A stretch of 39,700 nucleotides of DNA from Angelakisella sp. GTDB taxonomy: Bacteria; Bacillota; Clostridia; Oscillospirales; Ruminococcaceae. The notes below the pieces were generated by a model. The model worked only from the letters and a program-made list of their open reading frames with translations, searched no databases and was not told the origin of the DNA. Below are positions 1-9,203 of this stretch, piece after piece (within the stretch, counting starts at the first letter, position 1; every line of letters begins with the position of its first letter). Position numbers and translations under genes: made by a program. Where the stretch lies: the NCBI GenBank assembly GCA_020024515.1, contig JAHHTR010000004.1:1-39700 (forward strand). The letters are read 5' to 3'.

Positions 1-1858
1 GAAGTACTTGCAGTTCCTGTTGACGTAAACATAAATCCTGCAAATATTGATAATTTGATGATGTATCAGGCAAAGCAAGAGTTTCTTCTATTTCCGAAAG
101 TTCTTTTTCTATATTTTGTATTAGTTCTTCTGTTTCGGCAAACTCTTTTCTTCGTTTTGCCTCATTTCGTCTTGCTTCTTTTCCCCTGTTATAATTCTTG
201 TTATTTTCAGTTAATTGCTTTTCTGTACTCTGCTTTTGTACAGTTTCTGATTTATTTATTGCACTTATTCTCAAATAGTCATCATAGGTACCTTTATATT
301 CTGTCAATGTTTTATCATGAAGTTCTATAATTTTATCCGGTATTTTATTGAGCAAATATCTGTCATGGGAAACCATTATAACTGTTCCTGTATAGCTTTC
401 AAGCGCTTCTTCAAGTATCTCCTTTGTTGCAAGGTCAAGGTGGTTTGTCGGTTCGTCAAGCACAAGTGTATTGCTGTTTGCAAGACATATACTTGCAAGT
501 TTCAGTCTTGCGCGCTCACCACCCGATAGCTGTCCTACTGTTTTAAATACTGTTTCACCACTAAGTCCCAATGCACCCAACATACTACGCAAAGTTGTTT
601 CAAAAAAAGACGGATATGTCTGCCACAGAGTTTCAAGTACAGATAAATTTAAATCCATATTCTCGCTACCCTGTTCGTAGTATGAATATTTTACACCACG
701 TCCCCAAGAAAATTTTCCGCTTTCAAATGTATTCACATTCATCAATGCTTTTAACAGTGAAGTTTTTCCTGTACCGTTTCCGCCAATAATCGCTATCTTT
801 TGACCTCGCTCTACATTAAAGCTTATATTATTAAGTAGATTTTTTTGATTTTCATCTTCACCTACGTTTAGTGTTACGCTGTCCACTTTCAGTACATCTT
901 TTACAGGTTCACCATCATAATTAAGTTTTATTATAGGCGGTTTTAGTGGTGGCTTAGGTTTTTCGGCAAGCTCCATATTTTCAAGCTTTTTACGTCTGCT
1001 CTGCGCCATTTTTGTAGTAGATGCACGAACAAGATTGCGTGCCACATAGTCTTCAAGCTTTGCAATCTCCTCCATTTGTGCATCATATAACTTTTGCAGA
1101 TGGTCTGTTCGCTCTTTTTTCAGTTGTAAGTATTTTGTATAGTCACCATTATATACATGTAGCTCTCCACGTTCTATTTCCCATATTTTGCTACAAGTTT
1201 TATTTAGAAAATATCTGTCATGCGATACAGTCAACACTGCACCACTGTATCCCTGCAAATATTCTTCCAACCACATCAATGTTTTAAAATCAAGGTGGTT
1301 AGTAGGCTCATCAAGTATCAATAGTTTTGGTTTTGAAAGCAATAGTTTTGCTATCATAAGCCTTGTCTGTTCGCCACCCGATAGCTTATTTATCTCGGTA
1401 TTGGGGTCACGCATTGCAAAACCCATACCTTGCAAAACAGTATTTATCTTAACATCAACATTATAGCCGTCTTTTGCTATAAAGGCATCTTCTGTTTGTC
1501 TGTATTCTTCTTCAAGTTCCGGTGTAGAATTTTTTGATATACTCTCTCGCAAATTATGTAGTTTTTCTTCCAAAGCATAAACATCAGTGAAAACACTACG
1601 CATTTCCGATATAATTGTACCATTTTGCAAAAGACCGTTATTCTGTTTTTGATAACCTATATCCAATCCATTTTGTATAAAAAGAGTACCGCTATCATAA
1701 TCATATTTCTGTGTAATTACACTTAAAAGAGTAGTCTTACCTGCTCCGTTTGCCCCTACAAGACCTATTCTGTCACTATCTTCTATTTTCGCAGTAACAT
1801 TTTTAAAAATAATGTCACTTCCAAAACTCTTTGTAATATTTTCAAGTGAAATTAACAA
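1..1858 (-). CDS. ABC-F family ATPase, 3' end cut by window edge
   Basis: This is a soluble protein with two ABC domains and no membrane segment, the architecture of the ABC-F translation factors that act at the ribosomal E site. In reading order it has a first Walker A (GANGAGKTTL) near residue 36, a first signature LSGGEQ, Walker B LDEPTNHLD, and a basic linker with the conserved core ASTTKMAQSRRKK. The second half has Walker A GGNGTGKTSL, signature LSGGERARLK, a second LDEPTNHLD and a charged coiled-coil tail. About 619 codons are present and only the last few are missing, which fits a family length near 640. The start is TTG, because AGGAGG lies 7-8 nt upstream and no ATG fits. The linker resembles the YdiF group. 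A role in antibiotic protection cannot be inferred from sequence alone. Confidence 0.9.
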   Translation of the reverse strand, partial: MLISLENITKSFGSDIIFKNVTAKIEDSDRIGLVGANGAGKTTLLSVITQKYDYDSGTLFIQNGLDIGYQKQNNGLLQNGTIISEMRSVFTDVYALEEKLHNLRESISKNSTPELEEEYRQTEDAFIAKDGYNVDVKINTVLQGMGFAMRDPNTEINKLSGGEQTRLMIAKLLLSKPKLLILDEPTNHLDFKTLMWLEEYLQGYSGAVLTVSHDRYFLNKTCSKIWEIERGELHVYNGDYTKYLQLKKERTDHLQKLYDAQMEEIAKLEDYVARNLVRASTTKMAQSRRKKLENMELAEKPKPPLKPPIIKLNYDGEPVKDVLKVDSVTLNVGEDENQKNLLNNISFNVERGQKIAIIGGNGTGKTSLLKALMNVNTFESGKFSWGRGVKYSYYEQGSENMDLNLSVLETLWQTYPSFFETTLRSMLGALGLSGETVFKTVGQLSGGERARLKLASICLANSNTLVLDEPTNHLDLATKEILEEALESYTGTVIMVSHDRYLLNKIPDKIIELHDKTLTEYKGTYDDYLRISAINKSETVQKQSTEKQLTENNKNYNRGKEARRNEAKRRKEFAETEELIQNIEKELSEIEETLALPDTSSNYQYLQDLCLRQQELQVL

Positions 1859-1972
1859 ATTATACACCTCCTACAAAAAAATTAATAACACTGCAATAAT
1901 CGACATATCAAAACAATATTAGTAAATATACATTAACAATTATATTACTTAATGGATAAAAAAGCAAGAATA

Positions 1973-2010
1973 AACAGAATTATATAAATATCAGCTTATA
2001 TAATTCTGTT
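1973..2010 (-). terminator. Hairpin terminator after the GT2 gene
   Basis: A perfect 15-bp stem (AACAGAATTATATAA with its complement) surrounds an 8-nt loop. It lies just beyond the glycosyltransferase stop and separates it from the ABC-F gene. A T-run follows on the plus side, and a weaker T-rich stretch follows on the minus side. Confidence 0.7.
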
Positions 2011-2022
2011 ATTTTTTATACT

Positions 2023-2964
2023 TTATATCAAAATTTCTTCTATAATATATCTTGGTCTTTTCTTGGTTTCAAGATATATTTTACCCAAATACTCACCGAT
2101 AACACCTATTGCGAGTAGTTGCAAACCACCTATTGCCCATACCGAAATTGCTATTGATGTCCACCCCTGTACTGTTTTTCCCATAAAATATATGGCTAAG
2201 AAATATATAAGCATAATTATACTTACAGCAAAAATTATTGTACCTAGTAGCAGTATCAGTCTAATAGGCTTAATGGAAAGAGATGTTATTCCGTCAAAAG
2301 CAAAGTTTATCATTTTTTTGAGTGGATATTTAGACTCACCCGCAAAACGCTCACCACGTTCATAGTACACAATATCTGTCTTATAGCCTATCATAGGCAC
2401 TATTCCACGTAAAAACAAATTCACTTCTTTATATTCACACAGTCCCTCTACCGCTCTTTTTGACATAAGTCTGTAATCCGCATGATTATAAACTACCTCT
2501 GCACCCATAAAATTTATTAGTTTATAGAAGGCCTGTGCTGTATTTCTCTTAAAAGCAGTATCTTTTTTTCGGCTATTGCGAACACCATATACTATATCAC
2601 AACCGCTTTTATATTTTTTTATCATTTCATCAATAGCATTTATATCGTCCTGTAAATCGCAATCCATAGATATAATTATATCTGCATAATTTTTTGCTGT
2701 TTCAAGTCCTGCAACAAGTGCATTTTGATGACCTCGGTTATGTGCAAGCTTTACTCCACTTACATATTGATTTTCTTGATTAAGTTCTTTTATTATACTA
2801 TAAGTATTATCTTTTGAACCATCATCTACATACATTATTTTACTGGTATTTAATATTATATTGTTATTTATTAAATCACATAGCTTTTCTGTAAGTCTCT
2901 TTGTTGTCTCTCTTATAACTTCCTCCTCATTATAGCAAGGTACAACAATATATAAACAATCCAT
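2023..2964 (-). CDS. Membrane-anchored family 2 glycosyltransferase (GtrB/DPM1-like)
   Basis: The 313-residue protein has an N-terminal GT-A fold with VPCYNEEE at the start, VDDGSKDNT near residue 45, the metal-binding DCDLQDD near residue 100, and an RGIVPMIGY segment near 186. Two C-terminal membrane helices follow at about 233-260 and 270-295. This is the layout of enzymes that move a sugar from a nucleotide donor to undecaprenyl phosphate at the cytoplasmic face. The sugar cannot be told from sequence. I chose the ATG at 2964 because AAGAAAGG precedes it by about 10 nt; a TTG eight codons upstream has no ribosome site. It follows ftsK by 36 nt and is probably the last gene of the tepA-ylzJ-uppP-ftsK transcript. 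UppP recycles the same lipid carrier. Confidence 0.88.
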   Translation of the reverse strand: MDCLYIVVPCYNEEEVIRETTKRLTEKLCDLINNNIILNTSKIMYVDDGSKDNTYSIIKELNQENQYVSGVKLAHNRGHQNALVAGLETAKNYADIIISMDCDLQDDINAIDEMIKKYKSGCDIVYGVRNSRKKDTAFKRNTAQAFYKLINFMGAEVVYNHADYRLMSKRAVEGLCEYKEVNLFLRGIVPMIGYKTDIVYYERGERFAGESKYPLKKMINFAFDGITSLSIKPIRLILLLGTIIFAVSIIMLIYFLAIYFMGKTVQGWTSIAISVWAIGGLQLLAIGVIGEYLGKIYLETKKRPRYIIEEILI

Positions 2965-3000
2965 AATTTTATAACCTTTCTTGTTCAAAAAAACATCTGA

Positions 3001-5664
3001 TTAATTGTCTTGCCCATAGTAAGATGCTCTTGATACTAAAATTTGTCTTGGTTTACTACCATCTGACGGTCCTATTATTCCACGTGCTTCCATTTGATCA
3101 ACTATTCTTGCCGCACGTGCATAACCTACCTTCAAGCGTCTTTGTATGTATGATGTAGATGCCTGATTTGCCTCAAAAACCACCTCGATAGCTTGCTCAA
3201 TTAGTTCGTCTTCATCATTGCTTTCAAAGATGTCTTGTGCCTTTTGTGATTTACCGCTTTGCTTTGTGCCAACCTGTGCCGCATTAATTTCTATTTGTTT
3301 CATTAGTTCACTGTCATAGTTTTCTTTTGAATTTTCTTTTATGAAAGTTACTACATCTTCAACTTCTTTATCTGTAACAAAACAGCCCTGTACACGTGTA
3401 GGCTTATTGCTGCCAACAGGTGCAAACAGCATATCGCCTCTACCCAGTAATTTTTCCGCACCACTGCTATCCAAAATTGTACGGCTGTCTATTTGTGAAG
3501 AAACCGCAAAAGATATACGAGATGGAATATTTGCTTTGATTATACCTGTAATTACATCTACAGATGGTCGTTGTGTTGCTATTACAAGGTGCATTCCTGC
3601 CGCACGTGCCATTTGTGCAAGGCGACATATATAGTCCTCTACCTCTTTCGGTGACGCCATCATAAGGTCTGCAAGCTCATCAATAATTATAACTATTTGC
3701 GGAAGTTTTTTAAGCTCTGTATTTGTTTGGCAAAGTTTATTATACCCTGCTATATCACGCACATTGTTATCGGCAAACATCTTGTAACGTTTCAGCATTT
3801 CCGCAACCATTGTACATAGTGCCCCCGCCGCTTTTTTAGGATCTGTCACAACAGGAGAAAGTAGATGAGGTATTCCATTATAGCTACCCAGTTCCACTAC
3901 CTTTGGATCTATCATAAGAAGTTTTACTTCATCGGGTTTTGATTTGTATAGTATACTTATAATCAAAGAATTTATACAAACACTTTTTCCGCTGCCCGTT
4001 GCACCCGCAATTAGTATATGTGGCATTTTTGCAAGGTCTGTAACAGTCACTTCTCCGGTAATATCTTTTCCAAGCACTACCGACAGTTTACTGCTTGCAT
4101 TATTAAATGCGTCACTTTCTAAAATTTCACGTATTGGCACAGTGGATACTACTTTGTTTGGCACCTCTATACCTATTGCCGCTTTATTTGGAATAGGTGC
4201 TTCTATTCTTACTTCTCCTGCGGCAAGATTAAGCGCTATATCATCGGATAAATTTGTAATCTTGCTGATTTTTACGCCTATTGACGGTTGTAGTTCATAT
4301 CTTGTAACCGCAGGTCCACGCGAAATATCAACAATGCGTGTCTGTACACCAAAACTTTTTAGTGTATCAACAAGTCTTTCTGCATTTGCACGAAGTTCTT
4401 TTGTGGTATCACCTTTTGGCAAAGATTTAACTTCATTAAGTAGCTCATACGGTGGAAATTTATATTCAAAAAGTTCTTTTAGCTTTTCTTTTTCTATTCT
4501 TTCTATTTCTTCTTGTGTTATTTCTTTTTCTGTTTCAGCTTCTTTAATACTGTCTTTATTTAAAACAGTATTATATTTTTGTGCGTTACCAAAATTAAGT
4601 AAACCATTATCGCTTGTCACTGTTGGCTCTTTTGGTATCTTTGCCTCACCCGAAACTGCTTTACTTATCAAAAAATCAATAGACATTTCTTCTCTTGTAA
4701 GTTCTCTTTCTTGTGACTCTATTATATCTTTTTGGTCTTCTTCATTGGTCTTTTTATCTATGCTGCTGTCTTTAATTAACAAAGTATCATTTATTATTTC
4801 ACTCTTACTTGATTTTTTTCTTTTCTGTGATTTTATTGTATCTTGTGTATCACAATCAATATCGAAATTAACATCTGCATTCGATATACTATTAGGTACT
4901 GCAACACTTTTTCCGAGCATTACATTACAAGCATCAAAAAAACGTCCTTTTGGCTTTTGTCTTACCGCCTCTCTATCATCAAAATTCATTTTATAGTCCT
5001 CGTTTTTTTGAGGTAACGGTCTAAAATCGTCTTCATCTATTTGAGGTAAAATTTGATTGGCATTTTTCTTTTGTTGCACAGCATTTATATATACTTCTTC
5101 CATTTTTCTTACAGGTCTTGCAAAACTCTTAAAAAGTCCTACTATTGTACTGCCGGAAAGCAACATCAGCGCAATAAATATGAGTAGACATATTATTATT
5201 GCCGAACCTGTAAAATCAAACCAAAGAAGACAGGGTATACCGATAAAAAAGCCTGCTACTCCGCCACCTGTCAGCTCTTTTCCGTCATTATAAAGTGTTA
5301 CGAACAAGTCTTTTATATTTCCGTTAGGTACAACTTTGGAAAAAATTTGTGATGCTCCGCAAAGAAGTACAATAAGCATTATCGTACTGATAACCTTGTA
5401 TGATGTAGGGGCAGGTGTTCTGTCCAAGTCCACAAGTATCGCTGTATATATAACAAGCGGGCCTATCAAATATGCGCACCAACTAAAAAATCCTAGCATT
5501 ATATTATGTAAATCATTCCATGCTTTTTCACCAGAAATTACAGCTATTAAAAGCAGCATTACACCGACAGCAAACAATATTATTGAGTAAAGTCTCTTTT
5601 GATATTGCAGTTCTGCTTGTTTTTGTCCATTTGTCTTTCTTTTGGTTTTTGTACTACCTGCCAT
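3001..5664 (-). CDS. ftsK: FtsK/SpoIIIE family DNA translocase
   Basis: This hexameric, septum-anchored ATPase pumps chromosomal DNA through the closing septum in division or sporulation. The 887-residue protein has N-terminal membrane helices at about 25-45, 51-80, 89-108 and 133-177. A long charged, low-complexity linker runs to about residue 390. The RecA-like motor has Walker A GATGSGKS near 550 and DPKVVELGSYNGIPHL, followed by IIIDELADL. The C-terminal winged-helix gamma domain, with RRLKVGYARAARIVDQME, reads KOPS/SRS orientation sites. GAGGTG lies 6 nt upstream of the ATG. The neighbouring ylzJ and tepA match the order around Bacillus spoIIIE, which supports a SpoIIIE-type role, though vegetative use cannot be excluded. 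Confidence 0.95.
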   Translation of the reverse strand: MAGSTKTKRKTNGQKQAELQYQKRLYSIILFAVGVMLLLIAVISGEKAWNDLHNIMLGFFSWCAYLIGPLVIYTAILVDLDRTPAPTSYKVISTIMLIVLLCGASQIFSKVVPNGNIKDLFVTLYNDGKELTGGGVAGFFIGIPCLLWFDFTGSAIIICLLIFIALMLLSGSTIVGLFKSFARPVRKMEEVYINAVQQKKNANQILPQIDEDDFRPLPQKNEDYKMNFDDREAVRQKPKGRFFDACNVMLGKSVAVPNSISNADVNFDIDCDTQDTIKSQKRKKSSKSEIINDTLLIKDSSIDKKTNEEDQKDIIESQERELTREEMSIDFLISKAVSGEAKIPKEPTVTSDNGLLNFGNAQKYNTVLNKDSIKEAETEKEITQEEIERIEKEKLKELFEYKFPPYELLNEVKSLPKGDTTKELRANAERLVDTLKSFGVQTRIVDISRGPAVTRYELQPSIGVKISKITNLSDDIALNLAAGEVRIEAPIPNKAAIGIEVPNKVVSTVPIREILESDAFNNASSKLSVVLGKDITGEVTVTDLAKMPHILIAGATGSGKSVCINSLIISILYKSKPDEVKLLMIDPKVVELGSYNGIPHLLSPVVTDPKKAAGALCTMVAEMLKRYKMFADNNVRDIAGYNKLCQTNTELKKLPQIVIIIDELADLMMASPKEVEDYICRLAQMARAAGMHLVIATQRPSVDVITGIIKANIPSRISFAVSSQIDSRTILDSSGAEKLLGRGDMLFAPVGSNKPTRVQGCFVTDKEVEDVVTFIKENSKENYDSELMKQIEINAAQVGTKQSGKSQKAQDIFESNDEDELIEQAIEVVFEANQASTSYIQRRLKVGYARAARIVDQMEARGIIGPSDGSKPRQILVSRASYYGQDN

Positions 5665-5699
5665 TTAATACACCTCAGTTTTTATTAATAACCTATATT

Positions 5700-6587
5700 T
5701 TATGCAAAAAGTGACATAATCATATTTTGAAATGAAATTCCCATAACATTCTCAATTATTACTGTTGCTATTGTAACAGTGCCCAAAATCAGTGTATATA
5801 TTGCAAAGATTTTAAATTTATCTGTTTTTACAATATAGTTCACAAGTTTAATTGCACAAAGTCCTGATATTAGTGCAACTATCATACCTACGATTGCAGG
5901 CATCATCTCAATATCCACTGTTACACTTCCCGATGCTATATCTTTTATTTCAAGAAGTGCCGCCGCCAAAATTGTAGGCATACCCAAAATAAATGAATAT
6001 GCAACAGCCGCCTCTCTTTTTAATCCCATAAGCAGCCCTGCGGATATTGTTGAGCCTGAGCGAGATACTCCGGGAAGCGTTGCAATACACTGCGCAACAC
6101 CTATTACAATAGAATCTTTTGGCGTAACATCACCGCAATTTTTATTACCCTTGATACATTTATCACCAACAAAAAGTATACCTGCTGTTATCAGAAAGAA
6201 TATACCCTCAGCAAGTATAGAAGCATCGCTGCTTATACTCATAACAAAATCTTTAAAAGGAAGAATAAACAGCAGCGGCACACAAGACAGCATTAACATA
6301 TATAGCATTTTTCTTGATTTTGTTGTATGTTTCTTGCCTATTTTTAATGTAAATATGTCGCCAATCATTGATAAAAATTCAATGATAAGTTTCCATACTG
6401 TTTTGCGAAAAGCGATAATAACAGCACCCAAAGTGGCAAGATGCAGCATAATAGAAAAAACAACCGAACTTTCAGAACTTACACCGGTAAAGTGCTGAAA
6501 CAGTGACAGATGTCCTGAACTCGAAACAGGCAAAAATTCTGTAAATCCTTGTATTAATCCTTGTAAAATACTGTTTAAATATGACAT
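5700..6587 (-). CDS. uppP: Undecaprenyl-diphosphatase UppP (BacA)
   Basis: This integral membrane enzyme removes a phosphate from undecaprenyl pyrophosphate and so recycles the lipid carrier for cell-wall and polysaccharide synthesis. It can also confer bacitracin tolerance. Both family signatures are present: QGFTEFLPVSSSGHLS at about residues 13-28, and the second motif ending GVSRSGSTIS in the middle of the protein. Several hydrophobic helices follow. The 295-residue length is slightly above the usual 270-280. AAAGGAG lies about 11 nt before the ATG. It sits between ylzJ and ftsK, which are adjacent in Bacillus, so it looks inserted into a conserved pair and probably shares their transcript. 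Confidence 0.95.
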   Translation of the reverse strand: MSYLNSILQGLIQGFTEFLPVSSSGHLSLFQHFTGVSSESSVVFSIMLHLATLGAVIIAFRKTVWKLIIEFLSMIGDIFTLKIGKKHTTKSRKMLYMLMLSCVPLLFILPFKDFVMSISSDASILAEGIFFLITAGILFVGDKCIKGNKNCGDVTPKDSIVIGVAQCIATLPGVSRSGSTISAGLLMGLKREAAVAYSFILGMPTILAAALLEIKDIASGSVTVDIEMMPAIVGMIVALISGLCAIKLVNYIVKTDKFKIFAIYTLILGTVTIATVIIENVMGISFQNMIMSLFA

Positions 6588-6659
6588 TATAAAAAAACTC
6601 CTTTATGTATTGGATAAGTTTAAAAGTAATCCATAAACTTACCCATATTATATTATTTA

Positions 6660-6872
6660 TTATTTAAAAATTATTTTTTTCCCCAATGGCTTATTTTTAT
6701 CAAGATATGCCTGTGGATCGGTTGATACTATATTTACCACTTCAAAAGTATTGTCGTTATGTGGCACACCCTCCAAAAAACCATATTCATATTTGAAAAA
6801 TCGGCTTGTTTGTGGTACTGTATAGTAACTTTCGTCAAATGCCTCCTGCGGTATTATCGAATACATTATCAT
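6660..6872 (-). CDS. ylzJ: YlzJ-like small protein
   Basis: A 70-residue protein opening with MIMYSIIPQEA, the characteristic start of the YlzJ family (MILY-x-x-PQE), whose molecular role is unknown. It contains no membrane segment or catalytic motif. Its ATG overlaps the tepA stop by 4 nt (ATGA), indicating translational coupling. In Bacillus, ylzJ lies between tepA and spoIIIE, and here it has the same upstream partner. The identification relies on the N-terminal motif plus this position. Confidence 0.75.
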   Translation of the reverse strand: MIMYSIIPQEAFDESYYTVPQTSRFFKYEYGFLEGVPHNDNTFEVVNIVSTDPQAYLDKNKPLGKKIIFK

Positions 6873-7699
6873 TCTTTATCACCTCTGTTTATTTGGGCAT
6901 CTTTGTCTGTATTTTCTTCTTTTTTGCTGCCGTCTATCATACTGTATAGTTTTTCAACAGCCTCGTGAATACCTCCTATTTCATCAATCAGACCTTCTTT
7001 TACGGCAAGTTCACCGTCAAGCACAGTCCCTATATCCATAACAAGCTCGCCACTTGTCATCATAAGCTCCTTAAATCTTTCTGCCGAAATATTTGAATTA
7101 TCAACAACAAAGTTTGTTATTCTCTCTTGCATTTTATCGAAGTAAGACAGTGTCTGTGGTACACCCAACATTAGTCCGTTCATTCTTACAGGATGAACGG
7201 TCATTGTTGCACTTGGCACAATGAATGAATAGTCAGCACTTACCGCAAGCGGCACACCTATAGAATGTCCACCACCCAAAACAAGAGAAACTGTCGGTGT
7301 CTTCATTCCTGCTATAAGCTCCGATATGGCTAGTCCCGCCTCAACGTCACCGCCTACTGTATTCAGTATAATCAGGAGTCCCTCAATACTTGTATCTTGC
7401 TCTATTGCCACAAGCATAGGTATAACGTGTTCATACTTTGTTGTCTTATTCTGTGACGGTAAAATATAGTGTCCTTCTACTTGTCCGACAATGGTAAGAC
7501 AGTGTATTTTGTGCTTTCCGTCCTCTGTTGTCACCGAACCTTGCTTATATATTTCGTCTAAATTTCCGTTTTGTTCGGTATCTTCACTTTCGTCATCGGT
7601 GTCTTCTTCATTTGTGTTATTATTTTTATATTCCGCAATTTTATATTTTATTTCATTTTCTTTATCATATATATTTTTTTCATCTTTATATTTTTTCAT
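6869..7699 (-). CDS. tepA: ClpP-fold serine protease TepA-like
   Basis: This is a member of the ClpP/crotonase-like protease clan. In Bacillus TepA is linked to spores and to protein export (translocation-enhancing protein). The 276-residue protein has an acidic low-complexity N-terminus (about residues 24-45). The ClpP fold follows: NTVGGDVEAG near 113, the nucleophile serine 146 in GGGHSIGVPLA, and histidine 169 in MTVHPVRMNG. No signal peptide is visible, so it is probably cytosolic. Its charged, Lys/Asp/Glu-rich C-terminal tail runs straight into ylzJ. The ATG at 7699 has only a distant AAGGA upstream. A palindromic repeat lies about 30-190 nt ahead of the gene and may contain or affect its promoter. 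Confidence 0.85.
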   Translation of the reverse strand: MKKYKDEKNIYDKENEIKYKIAEYKNNNTNEEDTDDESEDTEQNGNLDEIYKQGSVTTEDGKHKIHCLTIVGQVEGHYILPSQNKTTKYEHVIPMLVAIEQDTSIEGLLIILNTVGGDVEAGLAISELIAGMKTPTVSLVLGGGHSIGVPLAVSADYSFIVPSATMTVHPVRMNGLMLGVPQTLSYFDKMQERITNFVVDNSNISAERFKELMMTSGELVMDIGTVLDGELAVKEGLIDEIGGIHEAVEKLYSMIDGSKKEENTDKDAQINRGDKE

Positions 7700-8010
7700 T
7701 TATACAATAAATCCTTTTCAATATATTTTTATGGCAATATCGCACAATTACAAATAGTGTATTGCATTAATTAATTTTTCGTCAGAGAAAACGTACTTGA
7801 CGAATTGCCAAGCATTTTTATAAAGTATTGTGAAAAATTTATATGCAAAACTGTTATTTGAACTAATAGTTGATAACTGTGCGGTGTTACATTTATTATT
7901 TGCAATCAGAGATTTATGTATACATCTTTAAATAACACAATGATTATTATAGCACAATATACATTACAATAAAAGAAAAAAATGTAAAATTAATTTTTGC
8001 GTTAAGATAT
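7700..8010. other. Intergenic region upstream of tepA
   Basis: The stretch between tepA and the mltG terminator holds no convincing ORF. It contains the palindromic repeat described separately at 7735-7888. The rest (7889-8010) is AT-rich with no recognised RNA or protein gene. Confidence 0.6.
7735..7888. repeat. Palindromic intergenic repeat, copy A (full)
   Basis: The left arm at 7741-7767 (core CACAATTACAAATAGTG, then TTGCAT) is the imperfect inverse of the right arm at 7843-7883 (ATGCAA, then TATTTGAA, then AACTGTGCG). Between them lies a perfect inner hairpin, TTCGTCA with TGACGAA, at about 7778-7804. The right half, from CCAAGCATTTT at 7808, matches the copy at 37254-37332, including 13 identical bases, AATTTATATGCAA. 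No ORF lies inside. It resembles a small non-autonomous mobile repeat or a structured RNA; the sequence does not decide between them. Confidence 0.65.
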
Positions 8011-8060
8011 AACAAGGACTTTTATTAAAACAACAATGTGTAATAATAAAAGTCCTTGTT
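8011..8060 (-). terminator. Long hairpin terminator after mltG
   Basis: A perfect 17-bp stem (AACAAGGACTTTTATTA and its complement) has a 16-nt loop and lies 14 nt beyond the mltG stop. The clearest T-run is on the plus-strand side, so it may work in both directions. Confidence 0.75.
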
Positions 8061-8073
8061 TTTTAATATTATA

Positions 8074-9162
8074 TTAACTTATCAAACCGTCAATGCCATA
8101 TTTTTTATTTACTGCTTTTGCTTTTTCGATATTTTTTAAATGTTCCTGATATGTTTTTCCGTAATAGTGTGTATACTCAACATCTGTCACAAAGAAGTAA
8201 TATGGAGTATCATTCGGTTTTAATGCCGCTTTAAATGCATCAGTACCTGCATTGGCAATAGCACCTATCGGCAAACCATTTTTACTGTATGTGTCATAGG
8301 AGTCAACGACTTCTTGTGGTGGCTTGTTATTATAGAAAGGCTTAATATAATCAATATAATAATTATTTGTTGTACAGCTTTCGAGACGTGGATATTCGCC
8401 ATCATTCGACATTCTGTTTGTAAATACCGACGAAACATTATACATTTCTTCTACATTGGCAGATTCTTTTTGTATAATAGACGCAAATATTGCCCATTGT
8501 TCCAATGTAAAACCTGATTTTTTCAACAGTTCCATGTTTTCTTCTGTATATACTTTCTTTTCAAATGTATTAAACATAGTATTGATTATTTCATCAACCG
8601 TAACATCAGCAAAGAACTCATAAGTATCCGGGAACAAAAAACCTTCGTACTTAACAAGTTTTTTCTTGTCATCTGATACTTCTTTCAAAAATTCTTGTTC
8701 AAAAGTATGTGTATTCAGTGCTTCGATAAACTCATCTTTCTTGCAAATATTCGCTTTTTCAAGTACTTCGCCCATTTGGAATGCGTTATATCCTTCCGGA
8801 AAAGTAACTTTTATAGTATCTTTTTTTTCTTTTGTTGTTGTCAACGTATTGATTATTTTATCATAATGCCATGCAGGAGATACAGTAAAATCACCATATT
8901 GATACTTTCCGTCTGCCTCGATATACTTTGAATAAAGTTTAAATATTTTACTGTTTCCGATTACATTGTTTTCTTCAAGTATATTTGCAACCTTTGTGGT
9001 AGACGCACCTTTCGGTATACTTATACTGATTTTATCATCATCACGGACGTCTCCGCTTATTTCGGTTTTTATTACATAATAACCACTAAAAGCTACAATA
9101 GCTATAATTAACAAAAATACTATAAAAACAACTAAACTGGTATGTCTTTTTCTTCTTTTCAT
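8074..9162 (-). CDS. mltG: Endolytic murein transglycosylase MltG (YceG-like)
   Basis: MltG cleaves nascent glycan strands at the outer face of the membrane and so limits peptidoglycan strand length. The 362-residue protein starts with a positively charged tail and one membrane anchor (about residues 9-30). A LysM-like segment with SIPKGASTTKVANILEEN follows. The catalytic YceG domain contains the catalytic glutamate in ASIIQKES, then NRMSNDGEYPRLES and GLPIGAIANAG, ending in PYYFFVTD. Length and motif order are normal. AAAGGAAAG precedes the ATG. It is the last gene of the rsuA-to-mltG run, 41 nt after the Nudix gene, and ends at a strong hairpin. Confidence 0.95.
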   Translation of the reverse strand: MKRRKRHTSLVVFIVFLLIIAIVAFSGYYVIKTEISGDVRDDDKISISIPKGASTTKVANILEENNVIGNSKIFKLYSKYIEADGKYQYGDFTVSPAWHYDKIINTLTTTKEKKDTIKVTFPEGYNAFQMGEVLEKANICKKDEFIEALNTHTFEQEFLKEVSDDKKKLVKYEGFLFPDTYEFFADVTVDEIINTMFNTFEKKVYTEENMELLKKSGFTLEQWAIFASIIQKESANVEEMYNVSSVFTNRMSNDGEYPRLESCTTNNYYIDYIKPFYNNKPPQEVVDSYDTYSKNGLPIGAIANAGTDAFKAALKPNDTPYYFFVTDVEYTHYYGKTYQEHLKNIEKAKAVNKKYGIDGLIS

Positions 9163-9203
9163 ATAGTCACTTTCCTTTCAGGATACTTTTCATATCAAAA
9201 AGT

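Noticed and set aside
55..1466. Several plus-strand frames at the left edge
   Set aside because: All are antisense to the ABC-F gene, whose two ATP-binding sites read through without a break on the minus strand.
3944..4996. 350-codon plus-strand open frame
   Set aside because: It is antisense to ftsK, is Ser/Leu-rich without motifs, and has no ribosome site. It is a shadow of the real gene.
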